DNA of 64,000 nt from Bacteroidetes bacterium GWA2_40_15 (GTDB lineage: Bacteria > Bacteroidota > Bacteroidia > Bacteroidales > VadinHA17): contig MENI01000112.1 of the NCBI GenBank assembly GCA_001768195.1, positions 16,261 through 80,260 of the forward strand. Direction: 5' to 3'. This document shows, piece by piece, positions 35,007 through 43,719 of the stretch. The notes beneath the pieces are model-generated. The model was not told the DNA's origin and ran no database searches. It saw only the letters and a list, made by a program, of their open reading frames with translations. The number at the start of each line of letters is the position of its first letter. The stretch's first letter is position 1. A program made the translations under genes and the position numbers.

Positions 35007-35408
35007 TTATTCTTTTAAGTCAATAGTTTGATAATTCACAGGGATGATACCGTCAACAAGTTCACCTGTTTTAATATATTTTTCGATAATCTGGTCAGCT
35101 CTCTTGAGGTCGACAAAACCAAATACAACGGGTTCCTGACCCGGGAGTTTGACTTCAATTGTTGGCTCAGCATAGCAATAACCCATGCAGCCTGTCTGGG
35201 TTACTACTGCGACAACATTCCTCCTGTCGAGTTGTTCCATGAAAAACTCCATGACTGTTTTTGCTCCGGAAGCAATACCACATGTTGCCATTGATACTTT
35301 TACCTGAATGGCACTGTCAGGTTCTGTAGCATTGATCAGCGTTTCCGATGCTGACCTCAGCTTGTCGCGTCTCATTTTAAGGTCCGCTACTGATTTGATT
35401 TTTGACAT
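35007..35408 (-). CDS. Small [2Fe-2S] thioredoxin-like subunit (HndB-like)
   Basis: 133 residues. A thioredoxin-like ferredoxin fold has KVSMATCGIASGAKTVMEFF and TQTGCMGYCYAEPTIEV, giving Cys-containing loops that bind [2Fe-2S]. It matches HndB of the NADP-reducing hydrogenase of Desulfovibrio and homologues that open such operons in anaerobes. It is the first gene of the operon. Confidence 0.85.
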   Translation of the reverse strand: MSKIKSVADLKMRRDKLRSASETLINATEPDSAIQVKVSMATCGIASGAKTVMEFFMEQLDRRNVVAVVTQTGCMGYCYAEPTIEVKLPGQEPVVFGFVDLKRADQIIEKYIKTGELVDGIIPVNYQTIDLKE

Positions 35409-35540
35409 GCTTATATCTGTTATGATTATTGTAAGTCTTTTAATTACAGGAATAATATTCTTTTAAATTTAAACATTTTAGTCTTTATCCTTAAAGGGGA
35501 TCCGCATCTTAATCAGGCATTACAAAAACTAAAGCCGATG

Positions 35541-35548
35541 CAAAAGTA
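35541..35548 (-). promoter_or_regulatory. Candidate -7 box of the hydrogenase operon
   Basis: TACTTTTG on the minus strand matches TANNTTTG. It would give a leader of about 125 bases before the first gene. The -33 region is overlapped by the inverted repeat at 35558-35573. Confidence 0.5.
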
Positions 35549-35556
35549 ATCATTTA

Positions 35557-35591
35557 TTGTTAATATAATAACACTGTTAATAAAATAACAG
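35557..35591. promoter_or_regulatory. Twin inverted-repeat operators upstream of the hydrogenase operon
   Basis: TGTTAATATAATAACA (35558-35573) and TGTTAATAAAATAACA (35575-35590) are near-identical dyads of the form TGTTA-N6-TAACA, 17 bases apart; the second extends to CTGTTA...TAACAG. The first overlaps the expected -33 region, as for a repressor. The shape approaches the Rex redox-repressor consensus TTGTTAA-N4-TTAACAA with a few mismatches, and also the CRP/FNR TGTNA-N6-TNACA form. The regulator cannot be decided by eye. Confidence 0.65.
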
Positions 35592-35670
35592 ATATTTATA
35601 ATTGTTCTAAATAATTGTGGTATATGACCGATATACTTGTTCGTGTTCATGCCTGGCTACAGGCAACACG

Positions 35671-37308
35671 TTACTGGCGGTTAAACTCCGATCCCGGCTT
35701 CCACGACGGAAAATAGTCTGTATTTGCTAACCTGTATCCAACGTAAAACGACAGTTTTGCATCTTCCACAATGCCTTCAAGGTTCCACGTTTCAGGTTCA
35801 AAATTATCAGAGGGTCTGTGGTAATAGTTTTCAATATAATCCTTTTCCATCTTTGCAGTCCATTCTTTTCCATGCTCCCTGCTTTCGATATTTCCCCTCA
35901 CAAATGCTGATGGTACTCCTTTCCTGGCAAATGAAAAATGATCAGACCGAAAGTACATTCCCGTATGGGAGTTTGGATCAGCTGCTGCATAGCGGTCCTG
36001 TAGTGCAGCTGCCTCGGTAATCATTTCATCCAGCGTTGATTGGCCGTAACCGGTTATCATTACATCCCTCATTCTGCCTATGGGAAGCATAAGGTCATTA
36101 TTAAAGCAGGCAACTGTTTTAGACATCGGTAAAGGAGGATTCTCAGTAAAGTAAGTTGAACCGAGCAGTCCCTGCTCTTCAGCAGTAGGAAAGAAAAGCA
36201 TAACTGACCGCTCAGGTTTATTCTTAAGCCTGGCAAAGGCTTCCCCAATCTCAAAAACCCAGGCCATTGAGGTACCATTATCCACTGCTCCGTTATATAT
36301 CGAATCTCCATTCTCTTTCTCTCCAATTCCGAAATGATCCCAGTGTGCTGTGTATATAATACATTCATCTGCCCTGGATTTTCCTCTGAGTACCCCTGCA
36401 ATATTGGTCGATGAATTGAAGACTATCTTATTCTTTATCAGGAGGGATATTTTGGTTTTCAGATTAAAGCTTTTGAAACCTTTACTGCATGCAGCTGTTC
36501 TGAGATCAGAAATTTTGTATCCTTCCATTTCAAAGAGTGAATCGGCAGCTGCAACTGATAACCATCCTGTGAATGCGCAGTGAGAGTTATTGCTGTCGGC
36601 AGTCTGCATATATAGTTTGGGACTTATAGAGCTTTTCCTTTGAATAGTGTACTGGTAACCGGCTCCTTCTGTTTCATGAATGATCAGTATGCCCTCTGCT
36701 CCCTGGCGTGCTGCTTCCTCAAATTTATATGTCCATCTCCCGTAATAGGTCATTTCCCTGCCTTTGAACAACGATGCATCACCAGTATAAAGACCAGGAT
36801 CATTTATCAGAACGATAACAGTTTTCCCTTTTACATCCAGATTCTCATAGTCATTCCATCCAAGCCCGGGGGCATTAATTCCGAATCCTGCAAAAACCAT
36901 TTCCGATCCTTTGATATTTATCTCTTCTGCAAAACGGGGAGATGTAACTGCAATGTCGTCAGGGGCTTTCAGTGACAGAACCTTGTTCATGTAAACTGCT
37001 TTCACCTGACCATTTACTTCTGAGCTTATCTCTGCCATCGGGACTTTCTGGTAATAGCTCTCTCCGAACGCAGGTTCAAATCCGATTCTTTCAAGCTGTT
37101 CAGCAAGATATTCAACCGTGATCTTTTCCCCGGGAGTGAATGGTTTCCTTCCCATGAATTCATCAGAAGCCAATCTGGAGATATAGTTTTCCATATCTCC
37201 GGCATTGATGCTGTTTTCGCCTCTTTTCAGATCTCTTTCTATGCAGGAACTCGTAGAAAAAATAAGTATCAAGACAATTACAGCTGAATATGATATGCAA
37301 ATTTTCAT
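35671..37308 (-). CDS. M28-family zinc aminopeptidase lipoprotein with PA domain
   Basis: 545 residues. The lipoprotein signal ends at Cys22 (VLILIFSTSSC). A protease-associated domain (about 95-260) precedes the M28 domain with the two-zinc ligands: YTAHWDHFGIG, NGAVDNGTSM, PTAEEQGLLGS (catalytic Glu pair) and a distal FRSDHFSF His. It is expected to release N-terminal residues from peptides at the cell surface or periplasm. It is divergent from the hydrogenase promoter region and lies upstream of the M14 gene on the same strand. Confidence 0.9.
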   Translation of the reverse strand: MKICISYSAVIVLILIFSTSSCIERDLKRGENSINAGDMENYISRLASDEFMGRKPFTPGEKITVEYLAEQLERIGFEPAFGESYYQKVPMAEISSEVNGQVKAVYMNKVLSLKAPDDIAVTSPRFAEEINIKGSEMVFAGFGINAPGLGWNDYENLDVKGKTVIVLINDPGLYTGDASLFKGREMTYYGRWTYKFEEAARQGAEGILIIHETEGAGYQYTIQRKSSISPKLYMQTADSNNSHCAFTGWLSVAAADSLFEMEGYKISDLRTAACSKGFKSFNLKTKISLLIKNKIVFNSSTNIAGVLRGKSRADECIIYTAHWDHFGIGEKENGDSIYNGAVDNGTSMAWVFEIGEAFARLKNKPERSVMLFFPTAEEQGLLGSTYFTENPPLPMSKTVACFNNDLMLPIGRMRDVMITGYGQSTLDEMITEAAALQDRYAAADPNSHTGMYFRSDHFSFARKGVPSAFVRGNIESREHGKEWTAKMEKDYIENYYHRPSDNFEPETWNLEGIVEDAKLSFYVGYRLANTDYFPSWKPGSEFNRQ

Positions 37309-37350
37309 TAATTAATATATGAGTTTATATACTTTTAAAGTCTTTTTAAC

Positions 37351-37390
37351 CACGGAGTTACACGGAGTATGCACGGAGTTTCACGGAGTT
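37351..37390. repeat. Phased CACGGAG repeat
   Basis: CACGGAG occurs at 37351, 37361, 37372 and 37382, i.e. every 10, 11 and 10 bases, close to one DNA helical turn. It precedes the heptamer array in the M28/M14 gap. Confidence 0.75.
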
Positions 37391-37406
37391 AGAACCAGCT
37401 TCCTTG

Positions 37407-37483
37407 CCCCACGCCTCACACCCCACGCCCCACGCCCCACGCCTCACGCCTCACGCCTCACGCCTCACGCCTCACGCCTCATA
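37407..37483. repeat. 7-bp tandem array, CCTCACG/CCCCACG type
   Basis: Eleven exact-period units: CCCCACG, CCTCACA, CCCCACG x3, CCTCACG x5, CCTCATA. It is the longest array in the window and ends one base from the stop codon of the minus-strand M14 gene (37485-37487). Confidence 0.92.
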
Positions 37484-37484
37484 C

Positions 37485-40013
37485 CTATCTCAGCACCACA
37501 TTCCCCACCAACGCCCTGCCGCTCTTCCAGAAAGCCCTGAAGTAGGGATTATCTGTTATGTAGATAACTTCACCCTTGCCGATATTTTCCGATCCTATTA
37601 CAAGTGTGTTCTTAATCTTGTCTTTGTATTTAAATCCTGCAAAGCCCGATACAGGTTCCTTTTCGAGGATGTAGCCGATATTGTTCCCGGCAGGCAGGAA
37701 AGGATAACCTGCAGTTCTCTTCATTATGAACCATTCTTTTCCCAGACCGAAAGCATAAGGATGAGTATCATCTATCCTAACCCTGTATATGCTACCTGCT
37801 GAACGGGCTGAAATTGCATACCTGCTTTCAATTGTATACTCATATCTCTTCAGATGGGATGTATCATCGCTTCTCACTTTCTTTTCTGCTGCTTTATCTT
37901 CAGCGCCCTTTGTCTCCATGGCTTTTGCAAGAGCGGTAGCCTTTGAACTGCTGAACACTGATATGGAGTTTTCAAGAGCCAGCACTCTGCCTCCTCTTTT
38001 TACATAATCGATTATTGTGTCCTTCAGACTCAGGTAGCTGCCTGACGGTAGTATCAGCAGATCGTAACCGGTAAGGTTAACCTGGGGCACATCCTTTATG
38101 TTAATGAGTGAAACCGGATAATTGAGTTCCCTCTCAAAAAAATACCAGAGTTCGCCGGATGATGAGGAAGAGGTTCCTTCACCACAAAGCAATGCAACAC
38201 TTCTTTTCTTTTTAAGAGGAGAATAGGCTGAGCCAAAATCCTTGCCACTTTCAACCAGCCCTGTCACTTCAGGAACAAGACTCACCCGGCATTCATCAGC
38301 TGCCTTCATAACAATAGCGTCAAACTTTTCCCCGATAGATTTATTGTCTCCCCTTGCAACTATAATGCTTCCTCTGTTGAAGCTTTTGCCATTTATTTTA
38401 AAAGGTTTGACTGAATACCTGAGTTTAATGTCTTTCATGTAGAGGGCCGCCATAAATTTTATTTCATCAAATCCATGATAATCAACTATGTATACATATG
38501 GAAGTGAAGTGTTTTCAGGATTAACGATCTTGTTTGCAGCTACTTTCCCGGTATCTGCAGGGATTCTTTCACTGATCGCAAAGGCTTTAAGATTATACAC
38601 ATAAGGCAGGGCCCATGCTGAAAGATCGTAGGTTATCGAATCGCTCGCTTTACTGTCAGGTTCAAAAAGCACCTGTACAAAGCGCGACTGTGGCTGATAT
38701 GCGCTGACAAGGATATCTCCCTTTTCAATTGTCACCTCACCCTCCTTATTTGTCGGGTATTCAAATCCTTTGAACTTTTTACCGGTGTTTCCTGCAAAAC
38801 TGTATCTGATCTGATGACGGTCAAACAGCTCCAGCATGTCATTTATGTTTGACTTTTCATTCGAACCTTTAATGATGACCGACTTATACTGGAAGGAAGG
38901 ATTTTTTGCATTATCGTCAAAATACCTGTTAAATTCTGAAACCAGCTTTTCCCTGTTCGCATAAGAAACCTTAATGGTTGCCATAGAAGCTGTAAAGTGG
39001 CCGTCAATCCTCTCTTTAAGTGTCAATGTATCACCTGATTCCAGCTTATAAGCGAGTCCTGATACTCCTCCTCCTGATTGTTCAAATGTAAAGCCCATAG
39101 CCCCATTGAAGAGGGGCCAGGTATCTCCATAACTGGGATAGAAAAGGTCGAAGCTCTCCTTTGTAAAGTAGAGTTTATATTTCTCATCAAAAAGCTCGGC
39201 ATTTGCTTTCCCCATTAACTTATGAAATTCATTTTGCCAGGGTGTGATGACGATATGCCTTGGCTCTGCTCCGGGTGCAAAAAAGTAAGTTGATTCGGGT
39301 CCCATCTCATGAAAATCGGCATGGATATGAGGCATGAACCGGTTATAAAGAGCCAGCCGATGTCGTGTTTCTGTCTGTGTCTGCCAGGTCCAGTCGCGGT
39401 TCAGATCAAACATATAATGATTTGCCCTTGAACCAGGCCATCCCTGCTTATGTTCCCATGTATTATTATCCGGATTCATTAAAAGGTTCTGGGAGTTTCT
39501 GTATCGGCTTGTGTAAAGCTCATGGCCATCGGGATTCTGGCACGGATCAATAATTATAATGCATTCCTTAAGATATTCAGTTATATCCTGTCTGTTGCCG
39601 GCAACAAGAGTATATAATGTTTTTATTGCTGCCTCCATGCCAACTGCTTCATTGCCATGAACATTATAAGCCAGCCATACAAAAGGGATCTGCTTTCCTG
39701 TAAACTCTCCTGCTGTCAAACCGGTTTTAATCAGATTATTCTTTCTGTATTCTTCAAGCCTGGCCATGTTTTCTTCGGATGATATTATGCATACACCCAA
39801 AGGTCTTCCTTCATAACTCATTCCATATGAAAGGTATTCGGCAAGCGGTGAATTTTCAGCAATATACCTGAAATACTCAACTGCCTTATGATGATATGTG
39901 AACTGTGTACCAGGCTCATATCCCAAAAATTCATCAGGTGACTTAAGTGCCTGTGATTTAATACTATATACAGCTGAAAAAAAGATGATTACAAAAAGGA
40001 GGAGTTTTTTCAT
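37485..40013 (-). CDS. M14-family zinc carboxypeptidase
   Basis: 842 residues with signal peptide KKLLLFVIIFFSAVYSIKSQA. The M14 catalytic domain occupies about 35-350: zinc ligands His119 and Glu122 (VHGNEAVG), His231 (HIHADFHEMG), and catalytic Glu311 in FTFEQSGGG. The C-terminal 450 residues include a glutamine-amidotransferase-like segment (VALLCGEGTSSSSSGELWYFFE, YDLLILPSGSYLSL). Secreted; removes C-terminal residues from peptides. Divergent from the S9 peptidase gene, suggesting joint roles in peptide feeding. Confidence 0.9.
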   Translation of the reverse strand: MKKLLLFVIIFFSAVYSIKSQALKSPDEFLGYEPGTQFTYHHKAVEYFRYIAENSPLAEYLSYGMSYEGRPLGVCIISSEENMARLEEYRKNNLIKTGLTAGEFTGKQIPFVWLAYNVHGNEAVGMEAAIKTLYTLVAGNRQDITEYLKECIIIIDPCQNPDGHELYTSRYRNSQNLLMNPDNNTWEHKQGWPGSRANHYMFDLNRDWTWQTQTETRHRLALYNRFMPHIHADFHEMGPESTYFFAPGAEPRHIVITPWQNEFHKLMGKANAELFDEKYKLYFTKESFDLFYPSYGDTWPLFNGAMGFTFEQSGGGVSGLAYKLESGDTLTLKERIDGHFTASMATIKVSYANREKLVSEFNRYFDDNAKNPSFQYKSVIIKGSNEKSNINDMLELFDRHQIRYSFAGNTGKKFKGFEYPTNKEGEVTIEKGDILVSAYQPQSRFVQVLFEPDSKASDSITYDLSAWALPYVYNLKAFAISERIPADTGKVAANKIVNPENTSLPYVYIVDYHGFDEIKFMAALYMKDIKLRYSVKPFKINGKSFNRGSIIVARGDNKSIGEKFDAIVMKAADECRVSLVPEVTGLVESGKDFGSAYSPLKKKRSVALLCGEGTSSSSSGELWYFFERELNYPVSLINIKDVPQVNLTGYDLLILPSGSYLSLKDTIIDYVKRGGRVLALENSISVFSSSKATALAKAMETKGAEDKAAEKKVRSDDTSHLKRYEYTIESRYAISARSAGSIYRVRIDDTHPYAFGLGKEWFIMKRTAGYPFLPAGNNIGYILEKEPVSGFAGFKYKDKIKNTLVIGSENIGKGEVIYITDNPYFRAFWKSGRALVGNVVLR

Positions 40014-40156
40014 TTTATCCGTTTTAACAGGGAGATAAATATAATATTTTTAGAGTAAGGTAGTTCATAAATGGTGTTAGATTTAATTCCTCTGTGTCCA
40101 TTACTGGTAAAGAGTTCGTTTGTACCAATATTCTTAGTTCATTTGATAAATTTCTA

Positions 40157-40164
40157 TATTTTTG
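40157..40164 (+). promoter_or_regulatory. -7 box of the S9 peptidase gene
   Basis: TATTTTTG matches TANNTTTG, about 41 bases before the ATG at 40205. It argues against the longer frame starting at 40094. Confidence 0.5.
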
Positions 40165-40204
40165 CTTTTCTGTTCTAAACCTGCAAATTTTACTTTTCAG
40201 AATT

Positions 40205-42367
40205 ATGAAACATTCGCATACTCTTAAGTCAGTCTTTTTACTGGCATTATTCACGATTATTATTTCGGTTACATCCGTTTCACAGATGCCGATGCGTGGC
40301 GGGAACCAGGTAGCTGTTACAGGCTGGCTCGATGATACACACTATCTCTTCAGGACATTCGATTCGGAAAAAAGGCCTGTTATTCAGAGTGTTGATATTA
40401 AAACAGGTAAATCTGTTGCTGCTACTGAGAAAACGCCACGGGAACTTATATCGCAGTCGTTACCATCAGGAATAATTCTGGGTATGAACGATGTTGTCAG
40501 CACGGATTCCAGAAGTGCTATAATAATTAAGGATAATGACCTGTTCTATTTCAAAACAGGCGATAAGGAACTTCGGCGACTTACAAACGATAAAACTCCG
40601 GAAGTCAACTCAAGGTTCTCTCCTGATGGTAACAAAATTGCTTACACAAAGAATAAAGATCTTTATGTTTATGATCTTGTCAATAATAAGGAGATCAGGC
40701 TGACTACCGATGCTACTGATAAGGTGTACAATGGCTATGCATCATGGGTTTACTACGAGGAAATACTTGGCCGGCCCAGCAGATATGCTGCATTCTGGTG
40801 GTCACCCGACGGCAATAAGATAGCTTACCTGAGAAGCGATGATACCGATGTGCCGGTTTTCACTCTTAACAGGCTCGATGAGGCTGATGGAGTTCACGGA
40901 CTGATAGAGGCTGTACCATATCCGAAAGCCGGAGATCCCAATCCAAAAGTAAAAATGGGTGTTGCAGATGTTGCCACTACAAAAACCACCTGGATTAAAA
41001 CTGACTACAATGTTGATCAGTATATTGCCTGGCCTTTCTGGACGCCTGGCAGCAAAAAGCTTGCTGTTCAGATAGTTAACAGGGATCAGAATGAGCTTAA
41101 GATAATCCTTGCTGATCCTGCAACAGGCGATTATACAGATATTTACAATGAAACACGAAAAACCTGGGTTGAATTCCGTGAGGATATATATGTTATGAAT
41201 AATGGTTCAGGTTTTATTCTCAGAAGCTATAAGAATGACTGGGAGAACCTGTACTATTTTGGATGGGATGGAAAACTTATCAGCCAGCTTACAAACTTCA
41301 GCTTCAGGGTTAACAGTATCGACAGGGTGGATGAAGATATGAAGGTTGTATATTTTTCTGCAACCGGCGCTGAGTCCACTGATATGCATGGATTCAGGGT
41401 AGGCCTTGATGGAAAGAATCTCCTTCAGATAACAAAGGGAGAAGGAACCCACAATCTCAGCATATCACCAAAGGGAACTTATTTTATTGATACATGGAAC
41501 AGTATTTCAAATGCAGGCTCGATAGTTGCCTATGATAAGAAGGGCAGGCAGCTGAAAGAGATACATAAATTCGATGAGCCGGAATTTGATCCGGCGAAAC
41601 ATGCAAAGGCCGAATTTGTCAGGATCATGACTTCCGATGGATTATTTAACATGCCAGCCATTATTACATATCCTCTGGATTTTGATCCTTCAAAAAAGTA
41701 TCCGGTAATTTTCACGATCTACGGAGGCCCTGACTCAAAGAATGTTTACAACAGGTGGCAGGGGAGTACGCCTTCATGGTATGCACAGAACGGGATCATC
41801 ACTTTTACCGTTGACCATCGTGCATCGGGTCAGTTTGGTAAAAAGGGACTTGACTATATGTACCGCTGCCTTGGAAAATGGGAGATACTTGATTATGCCG
41901 ATGCAGTCAAATGGCTTCGGCAAAAGTCTTTTGTGGATGATACCAGGATGGGGATGACCGGAGGCTCTTACGGTGGATATATGACCTGTCTGGCACTTAC
42001 CAAGGGTGCAGATTACTGGACTCATGGTATTGCCAATCATTCAGTTACAGACTACAGGTTGTATGATAATATCTATACAGAACGTTTTATGGATACTCCT
42101 CAGGATAATCCTGACGGATATAAAGACGGATCTGCACTTACTTTTGCAAAAAACTATAAGGGTAAACTCTATATTACACATGGAGATATGGATGATAATG
42201 TGCATATGCAGAACTCTATATACCTGATATCAAAATTGCAGGATGAGGGCAAGTCATTTGAATTCATGATTTATCCGGGTGGCCGTCACGGATGGGGAGG
42301 AGCCAAGGCAATGCATATGAGGAATGAAGCAAATAAATTCTGGATGAAGAATTTCTTTGGTAAATGA
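40205..42367 (+). CDS. Secreted S9 prolyl oligopeptidase / dipeptidyl-peptidase IV
   Basis: 720 residues from the ATG at 40205, giving the signal peptide KSVFLLALFTIIISVTSVSQ. An N-terminal beta-propeller (about 40-460) has DPP IV landmarks: SPDGNKIAYTKNKDLYV and YASWVYYEEILGR with the double-Glu motif that binds the substrate amino terminus. The alpha/beta hydrolase domain has the triad Ser588 (GGSYGGYM), Asp663 (HGDMDDNVH) and His695 (GGRHGWGG). It releases dipeptides, usually X-Pro, in the periplasm. Divergent from the M14 gene. Confidence 0.93.
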   Translation: MKHSHTLKSVFLLALFTIIISVTSVSQMPMRGGNQVAVTGWLDDTHYLFRTFDSEKRPVIQSVDIKTGKSVAATEKTPRELISQSLPSGIILGMNDVVSTDSRSAIIIKDNDLFYFKTGDKELRRLTNDKTPEVNSRFSPDGNKIAYTKNKDLYVYDLVNNKEIRLTTDATDKVYNGYASWVYYEEILGRPSRYAAFWWSPDGNKIAYLRSDDTDVPVFTLNRLDEADGVHGLIEAVPYPKAGDPNPKVKMGVADVATTKTTWIKTDYNVDQYIAWPFWTPGSKKLAVQIVNRDQNELKIILADPATGDYTDIYNETRKTWVEFREDIYVMNNGSGFILRSYKNDWENLYYFGWDGKLISQLTNFSFRVNSIDRVDEDMKVVYFSATGAESTDMHGFRVGLDGKNLLQITKGEGTHNLSISPKGTYFIDTWNSISNAGSIVAYDKKGRQLKEIHKFDEPEFDPAKHAKAEFVRIMTSDGLFNMPAIITYPLDFDPSKKYPVIFTIYGGPDSKNVYNRWQGSTPSWYAQNGIITFTVDHRASGQFGKKGLDYMYRCLGKWEILDYADAVKWLRQKSFVDDTRMGMTGGSYGGYMTCLALTKGADYWTHGIANHSVTDYRLYDNIYTERFMDTPQDNPDGYKDGSALTFAKNYKGKLYITHGDMDDNVHMQNSIYLISKLQDEGKSFEFMIYPGGRHGWGGAKAMHMRNEANKFWMKNFFGK

Positions 42368-42467
42368 GTTCTGAATGATTTTTAATACTCCGAATACTTG
42401 AGGCAGGTTATCCTTCAAGGGCTAATGGAAATGTGAGACTTACTTTCAAAATAGAACCAGATGGAAT

Positions 42468-43604
42468 ATGAAAAAATTATTATGTTTTCTGATCATCCTC
42501 TTTGTGTTTTTTTATTTACCCGCTTTCAGTCAGGAGGATCAGGCAGATAGTACAGGGGCTGCTGTAGATACTTTGACTCTTGATTTCGGACTGTTCAACA
42601 GCGATGAAATTCTTAACCTTTCCCTCAGGTTTGACCTTACTGAATACATGAGAAAAAAACCGAAGGAGGAATATCTCCCGGCCATTCTTACATATCATAT
42701 AAGCGACAAGGATTCTATCAATAAAGAGATAAAATTAAGATCGCGGGGTATAGCACGTAACAACATATGCAACTTTCCTCCAATAAGCCTTAATTTTAAA
42801 AAGAGCGATATTAAGGCTCCGGGAATGAAAAAAGTTGATAAGATCAAAATGGTTACTCATTGTAATTCAGGGAATGAGGAATATCTTTTTAAAGAGTTTC
42901 TGATCTATAAATTGTATAATGTTCTCACTGAATACAGTTTCAGGGTCCGACTGGTAAAAGTTGATTATATAAGTACTGCTAAAAAAACCAGGACGATAAG
43001 GTCGTATGCTTTTCTGATCGAACCTCTTGACATGCTGGCCGACAGGACAAATTCAACTTCCATAGAGACTTTAACCCTTACTCAGCAAAACATCATTCCG
43101 GAGATAATGGACCGGATGAATATATTTAATTACATGATTGGAAATACCGACTGGTCAGTCACAGGCCAGCACAATTGTAAAATTCTGTCTGTTATTGATC
43201 CCGGGCATCCCGGTCTGGGAGGTATTGTCCCTTATGACTTTGACTATGCAGGCCTTGTTAATGCTCATTATGCTCTGCCGGCTGAAGGCCTTGGACTTGA
43301 ATCAGTTAGAGTGAGGCGGTATCTTGGTGATTGCAGAAGTGAAGAAGAGTTCAATACCAGACTTAAGGAGTTTTCTGAAAAAAAATCAGAATTTTACAGA
43401 ATCATTAATGAATTCACCAGCCTCGATGAAAAGGATAAAAAGTACATGACCGGATACCTCGATGGTTTTTTCAATAGCCTCGAGAAAGGTTACCTTATAA
43501 CATCCTTAAAAAGAGAATGCAGAAATCAGCAGGTTCAGAACAAGCAATTTCTCCACCAGGGATATGTCATATCTATCCGGTATGACACAAAGCTGAGGCA
43601 ATGA
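42468..43604 (+). CDS. Secreted protein with CotH/HipA-like kinase motifs
   Basis: 378 residues with a signal peptide ending AFSQ (about 22). Conserved-looking blocks are LRSRGIARNNICNFPPISLNF (91-110), YLFKEFLIYKLYNVLTEYSFRVRL (139-162), FLIEPLDMLADR, NYMIGNTDWSVTGQHN (221-236) and PYDFDYAG (255-262). The order R-x-R-G, E, N-x-D-W...HN, D-F-D resembles the atypical CotH spore-coat kinases and HipA-like kinases, where Asp228 and Asn236 would be catalytic and Asp257/259 would bind metal. This is inference from motif order. No partner gene is adjacent. Confidence 0.6.
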   Translation: MKKLLCFLIILFVFFYLPAFSQEDQADSTGAAVDTLTLDFGLFNSDEILNLSLRFDLTEYMRKKPKEEYLPAILTYHISDKDSINKEIKLRSRGIARNNICNFPPISLNFKKSDIKAPGMKKVDKIKMVTHCNSGNEEYLFKEFLIYKLYNVLTEYSFRVRLVKVDYISTAKKTRTIRSYAFLIEPLDMLADRTNSTSIETLTLTQQNIIPEIMDRMNIFNYMIGNTDWSVTGQHNCKILSVIDPGHPGLGGIVPYDFDYAGLVNAHYALPAEGLGLESVRVRRYLGDCRSEEEFNTRLKEFSEKKSEFYRIINEFTSLDEKDKKYMTGYLDGFFNSLEKGYLITSLKRECRNQQVQNKQFLHQGYVISIRYDTKLRQ

Positions 43605-43719
43605 TAATATGACCATTGTTAACTTCGCGCTATTCCTTTGTAAACTTTTTGGTTAATATTTATTATATTGGCCGCTTAATAAAGAGTGGCATTCTGATGA
43701 AAACCAAAATCAATAGCAT

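Noticed and set aside
37407-37483. Repeat arrays as possible CRISPR loci
   Set aside because: Units are 7-8 bases with no spacers between them, and no cas genes are present.
37319-37802. Plus-strand frames through the CACGGAG and CCTCACG repeats
   Set aside because: They owe their openness to repeats and lie antisense to the M14 gene; low-complexity His/Ala/Pro translations.
43613-43719. Promoter for the transhydrogenase operon (TATATTGG near 43660)
   Set aside because: Only a partial match to TANNTTTG and no -33 element; not strong enough to annotate.
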